Origin: CAVOJY01 sp963696405
GTDB lineage: Bacteria; Chloroflexota; Limnocylindria; Limnocylindrales; CSP1-4
Length of the DNA stretch: 64,000 bases
Reading direction: 5' to 3'
Assembly: GCA_963696405.1 (NCBI GenBank)
Contig: CAVOJY010000003.1
Location: 248,001 to 312,000, forward strand
Of this stretch, positions 53,728-62,037 are shown piece by piece (the first letter of the stretch is position 1; the number at the start of each line of letters is the position of its first letter). The notes under the pieces were generated by a model. The model saw only the letters and a program-made list of their open reading frames with translations. It was not told the origin of the DNA and did not search any database. The translations under genes and the position numbers were made by a program.

Positions 53728-53760
53728 ACGGCGCCGGGGGATCGGGGCCCCTGGCGCCGT
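53728..53760. terminator. Bidirectional terminator-like hairpin
   Basis: ACGGCGCC (53728) pairs with GGCGCCGT (53753), and the inner GGGG/CCCC extends the stem past one mismatch. It lies between two convergent genes (the HTH protein and the aminotransferase), the expected position for a shared terminator. No T-run of length follows. Confidence 0.5.
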
Positions 53761-53796
53761 TTGCGTGCCCGACTCGGCCGTGCGAAACAGCGGCCG

Positions 53797-55101
53797 TCAG
53801 GGCGCTTGCGCGACCCGGTCCGCTTCGAGCGCGGCGCCGAAGATGCGGAGCGCCTCGCGGACCTCATCGGCCGTGACGTTGATCGGCGGCATCCAGCGCA
53901 TGATGTTGTGGTCGGTGCCGCACAGGAGCACGAGGAGGCCCCCGTCCGCCATCGCCTGCAGGAGCCGGCCTGCGCGCTCGCCGTCGGGCACCCTGGTGGC
54001 GCGGTCCTTCACGAACTCCACGCCGATCATGAGCCCGGGGCCCCGGACGTCGCCGATCCCCGGATCGTCCTCCGCGAGGCGCTCGATCCCGGCCCGCAGC
54101 TCGGCCCCGCGCGACGCCGCGTTCTCCACGAGGCCCTCGTCGCGGATCGTGCGGAGCACGGCGCGCGCCGCCTCGCAGGCCACCGGGTTGCCGCCGAACG
54201 TCGTGCCGTGGGCGCCGGCACCCCAGCGATCCTGCAGCTCTCGGCTCGTCACGAGGAGGCCGAGCGGCAGGCCGTTGGCGATGCCCTTGGCGATGCACAC
54301 CATGTCCGGGACGATGCCCGCGTGCTCGAACGCCCACATCCGGCCGGTCCGGGCCATCCCGGCCTGGATCTCGTCGTCCACGAGCAGGATCCCGTGCTCA
54401 TCGCAGATGCGGCGCAGCTCCCGGAGGAACGCTACGGGTGCCGGGCGATAGCCGCCCTCGCCCTGGACCGGCTCGACCACCATGGCCGCGACTCGGTCCG
54501 GGGATACCTGCCACCGGAAGAGCTCGTTCAGCCCCGCCAGTGCGTCGGCGGTCGCCTTCTCCTCGCCGCCCCCGCGGTAGACGTCCGGGAACGGGGCGAG
54601 GTAGACGCCCGGCAGCACGGGCTCGTACCCCACCCGGTAGTTGGGGTTGGAGCTGGTCAGCGCGACCGCGGCCATGGTCCGGCCGTGGAACCCGCCGGTG
54701 AAACCGATCATCGCGGGACGTCCGGAGACCCGGCGGGCGAGCTTGACCGCCGCCTCGATGACCTCCGAGCCCGAGTTCTGGAAGAACACCGTGTCGAGGG
54801 GCTCCGGCATGGTGGCCGCGATCTCGGCCGCCAGCCCGGACATCGGCGCGGCGTAGCCGAGGGCGTTGCAGAGGTGGACGATCCGGTCGGCCTGCTCGCA
54901 GATCGCGCGCGTCACGGCGGGGTGCCGGTGCCCGAGGATGGTCGTCGCGATCCCGGTGGCGAAATCGAGGTACGGGACGCCGTCCGCGTCGTAGAGGTAG
55001 TGGCCGTCGCCGCGGACCCACTCCCGTTCGAAGTACCGGACGAGGATCGGCGACATGTGCCGGCGCGCGAGGTCGGCGGCGTCGAACGTGACTTCGGGCA
55101 T
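53797..55101 (-). CDS. Class III PLP aminotransferase (GABA/acetylornithine type)
   Basis: The 434-residue fold-type I enzyme has GHRHPAVTRAICEQADRIVH, NSGSEVIEAAVKLARRVSGR, GFHGRTMAAVALTSS, the Asp of LLVDDEIQAGMARTG and the PLP lysine in CIAKGIANGLPLGLLV, followed by GTTFGGNPVACEAA. The sequence features are closest to 4-aminobutyrate/omega-amino acid transaminases; acetylornithine aminotransferase is shorter. The start is ATG at 55101 (MPEVTFD). No arginine genes are adjacent. Confidence 0.88.
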   Translation of the reverse strand: MPEVTFDAADLARRHMSPILVRYFEREWVRGDGHYLYDADGVPYLDFATGIATTILGHRHPAVTRAICEQADRIVHLCNALGYAAPMSGLAAEIAATMPEPLDTVFFQNSGSEVIEAAVKLARRVSGRPAMIGFTGGFHGRTMAAVALTSSNPNYRVGYEPVLPGVYLAPFPDVYRGGGEEKATADALAGLNELFRWQVSPDRVAAMVVEPVQGEGGYRPAPVAFLRELRRICDEHGILLVDDEIQAGMARTGRMWAFEHAGIVPDMVCIAKGIANGLPLGLLVTSRELQDRWGAGAHGTTFGGNPVACEAARAVLRTIRDEGLVENAASRGAELRAGIERLAEDDPGIGDVRGPGLMIGVEFVKDRATRVPDGERAGRLLQAMADGGLLVLLCGTDHNIMRWMPPINVTADEVREALRIFGAALEADRVAQAP

Positions 55102-55232
55102 CGAGGGCGATCTCCGCAGGCGGTCGCGGCCGGGCCGCGCACAGGGATGGGATCGGGGCGGGGCGGCGCCGGGCGAGTATAGCCGCGGCATGTTCCGCTC
55201 CCGTCCGAGTTGACGATCGATGGTAGGGTGCG

Positions 55233-55781
55233 GTGGTGACGCACGCCGGCGGCCGGTTGTCGCCCAGGCACCTTGACGTCGTGGTCTGGCTCATGGCCGC
55301 CGCGCTCCTTGTCCGCGCCGTGCTCGGGCTGGCCGACGCGATCGCCCTCGCCGGGGGAGGGGTTCGCGCGCTGCCCGTGTGGGCCGGCATGGGGCTTGGC
55401 GCCACCTCGCCGCTCTGGTCGGCGATGCTCGCGCTCCTGGCGCTGGCCGGCGGCGTGGGGCTGATCGTCCGGTGGCCGACGGGCTGGCTCATCGCGCTGG
55501 GCGCCTGCGTGGGCTACCTGCTGTCGGGTCTCGGGGACCTCGCCTTCCTGGCCTCGGTGGCGGCGTTCGACCCGGCCGACTACATCGTGCTGTTCGCCGC
55601 GAACGTCGCCATGCCGGTCGTGGTGATCGCCGGCCTCCTCTGGACCCGCCCGGCCTTCCTGCTTCGCGCGCGGCAGGGGGCGGGGCCGGCCGTTCCCCCG
55701 GTCATGAGCCCCGTCGTTCCCCCGGGCATGAGCCCCGTCGCTCGCGATCGGGAGGAGCCGCCCGCGCGCGGATCGCGGTAG
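55233..55781 (+). CDS. Four-helix membrane protein of unknown function
   Basis: The 182-residue protein has four hydrophobic segments (about residues 13-40, 52-73, 80-103, 115-140) and a Pro/Arg-rich tail in which PPVMSPV/PPGMSPV comes from a direct DNA repeat near 55690-55740. The start is GTG at 55233 or 55236. No family is recognised. About 165 bases later the DoxX gene begins. Confidence 0.6.
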   Translation: MVTHAGGRLSPRHLDVVVWLMAAALLVRAVLGLADAIALAGGGVRALPVWAGMGLGATSPLWSAMLALLALAGGVGLIVRWPTGWLIALGACVGYLLSGLGDLAFLASVAAFDPADYIVLFAANVAMPVVVIAGLLWTRPAFLLRARQGAGPAVPPVMSPVVPPGMSPVARDREEPPARGSR

Positions 55782-55946
55782 CCGCGGCGATAGCGGTAGC
55801 CGCGGCGCCCCTCCCGGCGACCCGCGCAATCCGGTGCGGCCCCGCCGACGTACGCATGGCAAGGCCGGTCGTACGATGTGCGTGGCGAGGCCCCCAGAAC
55901 CCGCGTCCGAGCGCGGACCGGGCCACATCCGGCGGAGGATCGAAGA

Positions 55947-56522
55947 ATGGAGCGCAAGCACCTTCCGGGAACGGTGAGCGCGGTCGCGCTCCTGCCGCTC
56001 CGGGTCTTCCTGGGGATCACCTTCGTGTATGCCGGACTCGACAAGCTCCTCGATCCGGCCTTCTTCGACCTGGCTTCTCCGACCGGGATCAGGGCGCAGC
56101 TGGAGGGCTTCACCGCCGTCTCGCCACTCGCTCCGCTCATCCAGGGCGTGGCGCTGCCGGCCCCGATCGCGATCGGGGTCCTCATGGCGCTCGGCGAGAT
56201 AGCCGTGGGCCTGGGGACGCTGACCGGGATCCTCTACCGACTCTCGGCGCTCGGTGGCGTGCTCATCTCCCTCACGCTCTTCCTCACAGCATCCTGGGCC
56301 GTGCGGCCCTACTACCTCGGCAACGACCTGCCGTACCTGCTCGGCTGGGTGACCCTGGCCATCGCGGGTTCGGGGGGCGTCCTTGTTCTTGGCCCCTGGC
56401 TCGGCCGGCGCCTCGGGCGGCTCCGTGCGCGGCCGGAGGACAGGGCCGAACCCAACTCGACCGACGGCGCCGCCGGCGCCACACCCGTCACCACGACCAC
56501 CACGGGAGGCTCCACGTCATGA
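55947..56522 (+). CDS. DoxX family membrane protein
   Basis: The 191-residue DoxX/DoxD-like protein has four helices: LPLRVFLGITFVYAGLDKLL, the extracytoplasmic GFTAVSPLAPLI, PAPIAIGVLMALGEIAVGLG and TLTGILYRLSALGGVLIS, then WAVRPYYLGNDLPYLLGWVT. DoxX relatives donate electrons to, or interact with, quinones and thiosulfate/redox partners. The C-terminal tail is Thr-rich. ATG at 55947 has GGAGG nine bases upstream. The stop overlaps the Rieske gene start, so they are coupled. Confidence 0.85.
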   Translation: MERKHLPGTVSAVALLPLRVFLGITFVYAGLDKLLDPAFFDLASPTGIRAQLEGFTAVSPLAPLIQGVALPAPIAIGVLMALGEIAVGLGTLTGILYRLSALGGVLISLTLFLTASWAVRPYYLGNDLPYLLGWVTLAIAGSGGVLVLGPWLGRRLGRLRARPEDRAEPNSTDGAAGATPVTTTTTGGSTS

Positions 56523-57037
56523 CCGAACCCACCGAAATCCGGATCCTGCAGGAGGAGTTCATCGGCGGGCGCGTCAGCCGCCGCGCCTTCATCGGCCGGG
56601 CAGTCGCCCTTGGTGTCTCGATGTCGGCGATCGGCGCGTTCCTTGCGGCCTGCTCGACGAGCGCGACATCCGCCCCGGCCACCCAGGCTCCGGCCTCGCA
56701 GGCTCCGGCGAGCGCGGGCGGCGGGTCGGGGGCGATCGCGAACACGAAGGACCTGGGTTCGAGCGCGTCGGTGGCGTTCAAGATCCCCTCGGACGGTCAC
56801 CCCGGCGTCATCGTCAAGCTGGACGACGGCAGCTTCGTGGCCTACGACGCGACGTGCACCCATGCCGGCTGCACCGTCACCTACGACGGGACCAGTCTCT
56901 TGGTCTGCCCGTGCCATGGCAGCAGGTTCGACGCGGCCCAGGGGGCGAAAGTCGTGACCGGGCCCGCGTCGAGGCCCCTCACCGAGCTTCCGATCAAGGT
57001 CGACCAGGCAACCGGGGCCATCACGCTGGCCGGGTGA
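56519..57037 (+). CDS. Tat-exported Rieske [2Fe-2S] protein, probably a lipoprotein
   Basis: The 172-residue protein has a twin-arginine signal with lipobox (VSRRAFIGRAVALG...FLAAC, Cys at about 42), an Ala/Pro/Ser spacer, and a full Rieske domain. The cluster ligands are CTHAGC and CPCHGSRF, with the loop YDGTSLLV between. The C-terminal TGPASRPLTELPIKVD completes the family pattern. It is a periplasm-facing electron carrier. Coupled to DoxX, it forms a two-gene operon, presumably a redox module of the outer face of the membrane. Confidence 0.9.
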   Translation: MTEPTEIRILQEEFIGGRVSRRAFIGRAVALGVSMSAIGAFLAACSTSATSAPATQAPASQAPASAGGGSGAIANTKDLGSSASVAFKIPSDGHPGVIVKLDDGSFVAYDATCTHAGCTVTYDGTSLLVCPCHGSRFDAAQGAKVVTGPASRPLTELPIKVDQATGAITLAG

Positions 57038-57074
57038 TCGCCGGGAGCGGCCGCCGTCGTGGGGTGCGCGACCG

Positions 57075-57596
57075 CTACCAGCGCTCGCGGTGGAGGACCT
57101 CGTCCAGCGACTTCCGGCCACCGGCCCGGGGCGGCCGGGTGAGGTCCTCCGCGTCGGCGGGGTAGCCGAAGCTCAGGATGAATCCGCAGTGCAGGTCCTC
57201 CGGGTAGCCGAGGACCCGGCGGGCGATCGCGGGCTCGTAGACGGTTGCCGGCACGGAGCCGACACCCTGCACCCAGGCGGCCAGCACCATGTTCTGGGCG
57301 GCACGTCCCACGTCCCACATGACGCTCAGGCGCCCCGGTTTCGCGCACGGGTCGGGCGTGACGAGCGCGATGGCGGCGGCGGCGCCGGCAAGGTGGCCGG
57401 CGAACGGTCCCGACTTCGCGAGTTCCTGGAGCTTCGCTCGGTCGGTAACCACCACGAAATCCCAGCGCTGGCGGTTCTTCGACGAGCCGGCATGCCTCCC
57501 CGCGTCGAGGATCCGGTCGAGGACCTCGGGAGGCAGCGGGTCCGGACGAAAGGCGCGCACAACGCGAACCGTGCGGATTGCATCCCAGGTGTCCAT
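57075..57596 (-). CDS. Nitroreductase family protein
   Basis: The 173-residue FMN-dependent nitroreductase fold shows AIRTVRVVRAFRPDPLPPEV, DAGRHAGSSKNRQRWDFVVV and WDVGRAAQNMVLAAWVQGVG (FMN phosphate site), then LGYPEDLHCGFILSFGYPAD. The substrate is unknown. The start is ATG at 57596. It converges on the Rieske gene with a 37-base gap. Confidence 0.87.
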   Translation of the reverse strand: MDTWDAIRTVRVVRAFRPDPLPPEVLDRILDAGRHAGSSKNRQRWDFVVVTDRAKLQELAKSGPFAGHLAGAAAAIALVTPDPCAKPGRLSVMWDVGRAAQNMVLAAWVQGVGSVPATVYEPAIARRVLGYPEDLHCGFILSFGYPADAEDLTRPPRAGGRKSLDEVLHRERW

Positions 57597-57626
57597 GTGC
57601 CGGACTATACCCGGGGCGACCGGGGG

Positions 57627-58532
57627 CTACGGTCGGCGCGGCTTCGTCCCGAGAATGGTCACGTACGGTCTCCGGACGCGGTATGACCGCGGGTCGAGAC
57701 CTGCGAGGCTCTCGATGAGGTTCGTTCGCAGCTCCTCCCGGGCAGGTGCGTCGAGACCCGCCTGTCGGACTGCCCGTTCCTCGTCGGCGACCACGATGTC
57801 CACCAGCGTGCCCGCATCGACGAAATCGACGACGAAGGCGTGGCGGCGGGTGACAACCTGGTCGAAACCCGCACGCTCGAGCAGGCCCGCCAGGTGCTCG
57901 GGTCGGCTGTTCCGTGCGAGCGCCCGGTCCAGGGCGGCGCCGCACCGGCGCTCTTCATCGTCCGGCGACGGCAGAAGCTCCGCGAGGCGCTGCTCGACCC
58001 GCTCCCGGCCCACGGCCGCGGCTGGTCCCCAGACGGTGAACCCCGCCCGGCCGCCGGGTGCGAGCACCCGGAGGACGCCGCGCAGGGCCGAGGCGGGGCG
58101 GGGGAAGTGGTTGATCCCGAAGCCGCAGCCAACCCGGTCGAACGATCCGGGCGGGTAGGCCAGCCGCTCGGCGTCCATGACGCGCACCTCGATCTCCGCG
58201 AGTCCCGCCGCGGCCAGCACGGTGCGCGCGGCGGCGACCTGCTCCGGGGAGAGGTCGCACGCGCGGACCAGCCCGGGTCCCACGACCTTCGCAAAGGCAC
58301 GGGCCACGAGCGCGCTGCCGCAGGCGAGGTCGAGGCATCGCTGGCCCGGCCGTGGCCGGAGATCCGCGGCCAGTCGCTCCGCCGGGAACCGGAAGTACCG
58401 CCCCAGCCACGGCTCCCAGAGCGGGCCGACCGCGTCGTAGTGGTCCCGCACGAACGCCTTCAGCTGCCGCGCGCCGATCGGCGTGCGGCGGACGTTCCCC
58501 GGCGGGTCCGCCATCCCGGGTGTGTCGGTCAT
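57627..58532 (-). CDS. SAM-dependent methyltransferase
   Basis: The 301-residue class I methyltransferase has motif I CLDLACGSALVARAFAKVVG, motif II acidic VRACDLSPEQVAAART, then VRVMDAERLAYPPGSFDRVG, CGFGINHFPRPASALRGVLR and VLAPGGRAGFTVWGP, the UbiE/Methyltransf_11 arrangement. The substrate is unknown. ATG at 58532 (MTDTPG) is the likely start. It is divergent from the J-domain gene 24 bases away. Confidence 0.87.
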   Translation of the reverse strand: MTDTPGMADPPGNVRRTPIGARQLKAFVRDHYDAVGPLWEPWLGRYFRFPAERLAADLRPRPGQRCLDLACGSALVARAFAKVVGPGLVRACDLSPEQVAAARTVLAAAGLAEIEVRVMDAERLAYPPGSFDRVGCGFGINHFPRPASALRGVLRVLAPGGRAGFTVWGPAAAVGRERVEQRLAELLPSPDDEERRCGAALDRALARNSRPEHLAGLLERAGFDQVVTRRHAFVVDFVDAGTLVDIVVADEERAVRQAGLDAPAREELRTNLIESLAGLDPRSYRVRRPYVTILGTKPRRP

Positions 58533-58555
58533 CACGTCATGCTAGGCTCGGGTCC

Positions 58556-59341
58556 GTGCCCCTGCCGGCCTTCCACGGCGATCCGTTCCGTGTGCTCGGC
58601 GTCGATCCAGGCGCGACGGACGCCGCGCTCAAGCGACGCTGGCGGGAACTCGTCCGTGAGCACCACCCGGATCGCGCGGCCGACCCTGCCGAGACCGAGC
58701 GGCTCACCCGCAGGGTCGCGCGGATCAACGCGGCCTACGATGCGCTCCGCGACCCCGTCCGGCGAGCGGACTATCGCGCCCGGTCACGGGCGGCCGGCTG
58801 GTGGGATGGCGCCGGCCCGGGGACCGGGGGTGCCGGTTCGACAGGCGCCCCGTTCGCGGGTACGCCCGACGGGCGCGGCCAGGGGCCTCCACCCCCGCCG
58901 CGGACTCGACCGGTCACCGAGCGCGTGGACACGACCCCCGGGTATCGCCGCCGGAATGCGACGCTCAGCTCATCCCGCGCCGGCCTGCGCGGCCACCGGC
59001 CGGTGAGCTCCCGCGACCTCCAGCCCGACCAGGAGCCGCTCCGCGCCAGCGACCCGACCGGGCCTGTGCACCGCCGGCGTGGCGGCCGCCGGCCACGGGT
59101 CCCCGACCTTTCGGAATCGCGGGCCATGGTCCTCGAGTTCGGCCGGTTCCGCGGTCATACCCTGGGCCAGGTGGAAGCCTTCGAACCGACCTATGTCGAC
59201 TGGCTGGCGCGCACGATCACGCGCGACCGCGACCTCGTCATGGGCGCGCGCGTCATCCAGGCGGACATGGACGAGCGCGGTGTCGAGCGACGGTGGCGCG
59301 AATCGGCTGCGCCGGGGCCGTCCCGCCAGGCGAACGGTTGA
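58556..59341 (+). CDS. J-domain protein fused to an ExoX-like C-terminal domain
   Basis: The 261-residue protein has an N-terminal J domain (FHGDPFRVLGVDPGATDAAL, with the HPD motif in LVREHHPDRAADP) for stimulating a DnaK-type chaperone. A long Pro/Gly/Arg-rich linker (residues 80-190) follows, then a C-terminal domain VLEFGRFRGHTLGQVEAFEP then TYVDWLARTITRDRD. This matches the ExoX C-terminal/DUF3820 pattern G+a+G..l.....pdYl.WL. It lacks DnaJ zinc fingers and peptide-binding domains. The start is GTG at 58556. Confidence 0.8.
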   Translation: MPLPAFHGDPFRVLGVDPGATDAALKRRWRELVREHHPDRAADPAETERLTRRVARINAAYDALRDPVRRADYRARSRAAGWWDGAGPGTGGAGSTGAPFAGTPDGRGQGPPPPPRTRPVTERVDTTPGYRRRNATLSSSRAGLRGHRPVSSRDLQPDQEPLRASDPTGPVHRRRGGRRPRVPDLSESRAMVLEFGRFRGHTLGQVEAFEPTYVDWLARTITRDRDLVMGARVIQADMDERGVERRWRESAAPGPSRQANG

Positions 59342-59362
59342 CGACCGCCCTGCCTCGCGGGC

Positions 59363-60097
59363 TCAGGCGTCGAGACTCTCGGTCGCCGGAAGCCGACGCA
59401 GCGCCTCGCGGGCGAACCGCTGAGCCGAGCGGAGCGACGTGCCGGTCCAGTCGACGCCCATCGCGTGAAGATCGGCGATCTCGGCCAGCCGTCCGCCGAC
59501 CATGATGGACGGCGGTTCGGGCATCGCGCGGAGCGCAGCGACCGCCTCGGCGATCAGGTCGAGCTCAAGTTCCAGCGCCGCACTCAGGGCCACGAGCCGG
59601 GCCTGCATGCGGGTGGCGTACCGGACGAGGTCGTCCAGGGGAACGTCCTGGCGCAGGTTCGCCACCGACCAGCCCGCCTCTCGCAGGACGTGCTCGAGGG
59701 TGATCAGGCCGAGCGAGTGCTCTCCGCCGGTGATGCACGAGACGACCGCAAGCGGACCGATCCGGTCGGACGGCGAGACCGAGGGCGCGACGACGGCCAG
59801 GGCGCTCGTGAGCGTCTGGCTCGCGAGGTGTTCCTCGCTGATCGTCCATCGCCCCTTCGACCAGTTCTCGCCGATCAGGCGCATCGCGTCGTGGACGAGC
59901 GTGTCGTAGACGTCGGCTCGCGGACGCCCGGAGAGCGCAACCCGGAGCGCCCAGGTCGCCAGGTCCACGTCGCCGTCGACGAGAAGTGCGGCGAAGGCCT
60001 CCGGCGTGACGGCGTCGGGTGCCGGCTGGAGCGAGCGGAGCGGGTCGACCGGCGGCAGGAAAGGCGGATCGGAGTTCTCGTTCACGGGGCGCACCAT
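59363..60097 (-). CDS. Cobalamin-binding (CarH/LitR-like B12-binding) protein without HTH
   Basis: The 244-residue protein has a B12-binding cap helix bundle (LIGENWSKGRWTISEEHLAS, with the W and EH typical of the adenosylcobalamin cap) followed by a Rossmann-like B12-binding domain. The lower-ligand motif ExHxxG appears in CITGGEHSLGLITLEHVLRE, then MVGGRLAEIADLHAMGVDWT. CarH-type photoreceptors carry a MerR HTH in front, which is missing, so a methyltransferase-associated corrinoid protein or a separate light/cofactor sensor is possible. The start is ATG at 60097. Confidence 0.75.
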   Translation of the reverse strand: MVRPVNENSDPPFLPPVDPLRSLQPAPDAVTPEAFAALLVDGDVDLATWALRVALSGRPRADVYDTLVHDAMRLIGENWSKGRWTISEEHLASQTLTSALAVVAPSVSPSDRIGPLAVVSCITGGEHSLGLITLEHVLREAGWSVANLRQDVPLDDLVRYATRMQARLVALSAALELELDLIAEAVAALRAMPEPPSIMVGGRLAEIADLHAMGVDWTGTSLRSAQRFAREALRRLPATESLDA

Positions 60098-60159
60098 AGC
60101 AGAAGGGGCGGGCGGGCTAGACTGGCCACGCCTTCTCTTCGAAGCCGGAGGGATCCTGG

Positions 60160-60645
60160 ATGTACGTCGACGCGCTGTCGTTTCTCGAGGATGAGCGGGA
60201 CGCGTGGGCGCCCTTCGAGGCGCTGCTCGAGCTGTCGGACGAAGCGCTCGAGCGACCCACCGACCCGGGCGGCTCAGCCCACGGCTGGTCCGGGCGCGAC
60301 CTGATGGCGCATCTCTCGTCGTGGCAGGCCATCTGCCTGGCCGCAGCCAGGGAGCTGGCGGTCGGCGAGGCGAGCGAGGCGATCGATCGGGCGGCAGAGG
60401 AATGGAGCGAGGGCGGGGACCTGATGAACGCCCGCCTGGGCTCGAGCTGGCACGATCTCCCGCTCGACGAGGTCCGCCAACGCTTCCGCGACACGCCCGG
60501 TGAGCTGCGCGGCTACCTCACGGTGGTGCCCGAGGCACGCTGGATCAAGCACCCGGCGCACCTCGAGTTCTTCCTCGACAGCACCATCGACCACTACCCC
60601 GGGCACCTGCCCGAGCTCGAGGCGATCCTGGCTGCGGCCGGCTGA
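60160..60645 (+). CDS. DinB/ClbS-like helical-bundle protein
   Basis: The 161-residue protein has DinB-fold hallmarks: AWAPFEALLELSDEALERPT, HGWSGRDLMAHLSSWQAICL (the first metal His region), LDEVRQRFRDTPGELRGYL and the final STIDHYPGHLPELEAIL (H-x3-H). Relatives are metal-dependent thiol transferases or isomerases such as maleylpyruvate isomerase and bacillithiol enzymes. ATG at 60160 follows GGAGGGATCCTGG. It converges on the thioredoxin gene. Confidence 0.82.
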   Translation: MYVDALSFLEDERDAWAPFEALLELSDEALERPTDPGGSAHGWSGRDLMAHLSSWQAICLAAARELAVGEASEAIDRAAEEWSEGGDLMNARLGSSWHDLPLDEVRQRFRDTPGELRGYLTVVPEARWIKHPAHLEFFLDSTIDHYPGHLPELEAILAAAG

Positions 60646-60657
60646 GGCCCCGGGCGG

Positions 60658-61032
60658 TTACGCTTCCGCGACGGCCGGGCTCGGCTCCGCGACCGCGGGC
60701 CGCACGAACTTGTCGAGCTTGAAGGCCTGCTCGAGCTGCTCCATCGGCCGGAAGCCGACGACGCCGACCGGCGTCTCGCCCGGGGCGAAGAAGGCGATCG
60801 TGGGGATGCTCATGATCCCGAAGCTCTGCGAGAGCATGGGGTTCGCATCGACATCGACTTTCACGACCTGGACAGACCCCTGGTACTTCTCGGCGATCTT
60901 CTCCATCTCGGGTGCGACCATCCGGCAGGGGCCGCACCAGGCCGCCCAGAAGTCGACCACGACGGGCTTGTCGCTCTTCAGGACAAGCTCCTCGAAGTTG
61001 GCGTCAGTGACTTCCTTGATGAGGTCCGACAT
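60658..61032 (-). CDS. trxA: Thioredoxin
   Basis: The 124-residue protein is a thioredoxin with VVVDFWAAWCGPCRMVAPEM (active site WCGPC), the cis-Pro in MSIPTIAFFAPGE, and a 15-residue Pro/Ala/Glu tail. It reduces disulfides in the cytoplasm. ATG at 61032 lies after GAAAGGAACC. The gene follows the ArsR-family regulator by 78 bases on the same strand, so it may be under its control. Confidence 0.93.
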   Translation of the reverse strand: MSDLIKEVTDANFEELVLKSDKPVVVDFWAAWCGPCRMVAPEMEKIAEKYQGSVQVVKVDVDANPMLSQSFGIMSIPTIAFFAPGETPVGVVGFRPMEQLEQAFKLDKFVRPAVAEPSPAVAEA

Positions 61033-61110
61033 GTCGACGATGGTTCCTTTCTCCCGCACCTGCGGGTCCTGCGTTCCAGGCCTCGCGGCCGCGGTTGACT
61101 GAGGGCCGCC

Positions 61111-61455
61111 CTAGCGGGCGACTTCCTTGATGAGGCGGTAGGCCTCGAGGACCCGTTCGTCCGCGAGGCGGTAGTAGACGGCGTTGCCCTCCCGGCGCGC
61201 GACCACCAGGCCGGCGCTGCGGAGGACGGCGAGATGCTGACTCATGTTCGGCACGTGGCACCCGACGTCCCGCGACAGCTCAGACACGGAGCGCTCGCCC
61301 CGGGAGAGCTGTTCGAGCACGCAGAGCCGCTTTGGATCGGCGAGCGCGTGACCGATCGCCGCGTAACGTTGCAGATCGGCGGCGCCGGCGTCAAAGGTAC
61401 GGTCTCCGATGGAGGTGGCGCCGCCGGCCGGGCTGTTCGAGATGTTGACTGCCAT
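61111..61455 (-). CDS. ArsR-family transcriptional regulator
   Basis: The 114-residue winged-helix protein has HALADPKRLCVLEQLSRGER, SVSELSRDVGCHVPNMSQHL and AVLRSAGLVVARREGNAVYY, the full ArsR/SmtB DNA-binding domain. It has two cysteines (RLC and VGC), in the DNA-binding part. These could be metal or redox ligands, but the CxCxxC metal site is absent. Placed upstream of thioredoxin, it may control it in response to a redox or sulfur signal. The start is ATG at 61455. Confidence 0.87.
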   Translation of the reverse strand: MAVNISNSPAGGATSIGDRTFDAGAADLQRYAAIGHALADPKRLCVLEQLSRGERSVSELSRDVGCHVPNMSQHLAVLRSAGLVVARREGNAVYYRLADERVLEAYRLIKEVAR

Positions 61456-62037
61456 GTGTGCCCATTCTCTCACTGTTTGCGCAAGCACGCAAGTAGGTGT
61501 TCCGTCCAGCGTCGTAGGCCACGCCAGCCCGTCCGTCGGGCCCGAGTCCACATCGTCCAGGCGCCAGCGGGGCGAGGAACCGGGCGAGGGTGAAGTCGCC
61601 CGGGACCGAACTGCGGCCCTGCACTGCCCAGCGACGGGGGACCGACCACGTCATACGCAAGCCCCCGTAGCCTTGGCCGGGATCGATCCGGCAGGACCGC
61701 CGCGGGGATGCGGAAGACCATGGCCCGATGTCCCGGCCCGAGCGTGAGGCGGGACATCCAGGCCGGAACCCTGGGCCACCCGGCCTGCGCTGACCGTGGG
61801 CGGGGCGGCCAACGCTACGGGCAGTTGCATTCGACCGGAAGGGCGGGTGCCGCGTCGCGACGCCGATTCCGGCCACCGCCGATTCCTGCGCCCGGACCCC
61901 GCCGGTTCTTGCCGCCGCCAGCCCCGGTCAGCCGGCAGCCGGCGCCCACGCGCCTGGGGTCGCGACCCGGCCCGACGATAGCCGCCGCTCGACTACCATG
62001 CGCGCAGACCCGCCCTCGCCCACGCTGGAGGCACGCG
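61456..62037. other. Intergenic stretch without a recognisable gene
   Basis: These 582 bases separate the ArsR gene and the next conserved gene, divergently. Frames here are Arg/Pro/Gly-rich and match nothing. The promoters of both genes should lie at the two ends, but I see no clear -35/-10 pair. Confidence 0.4.
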
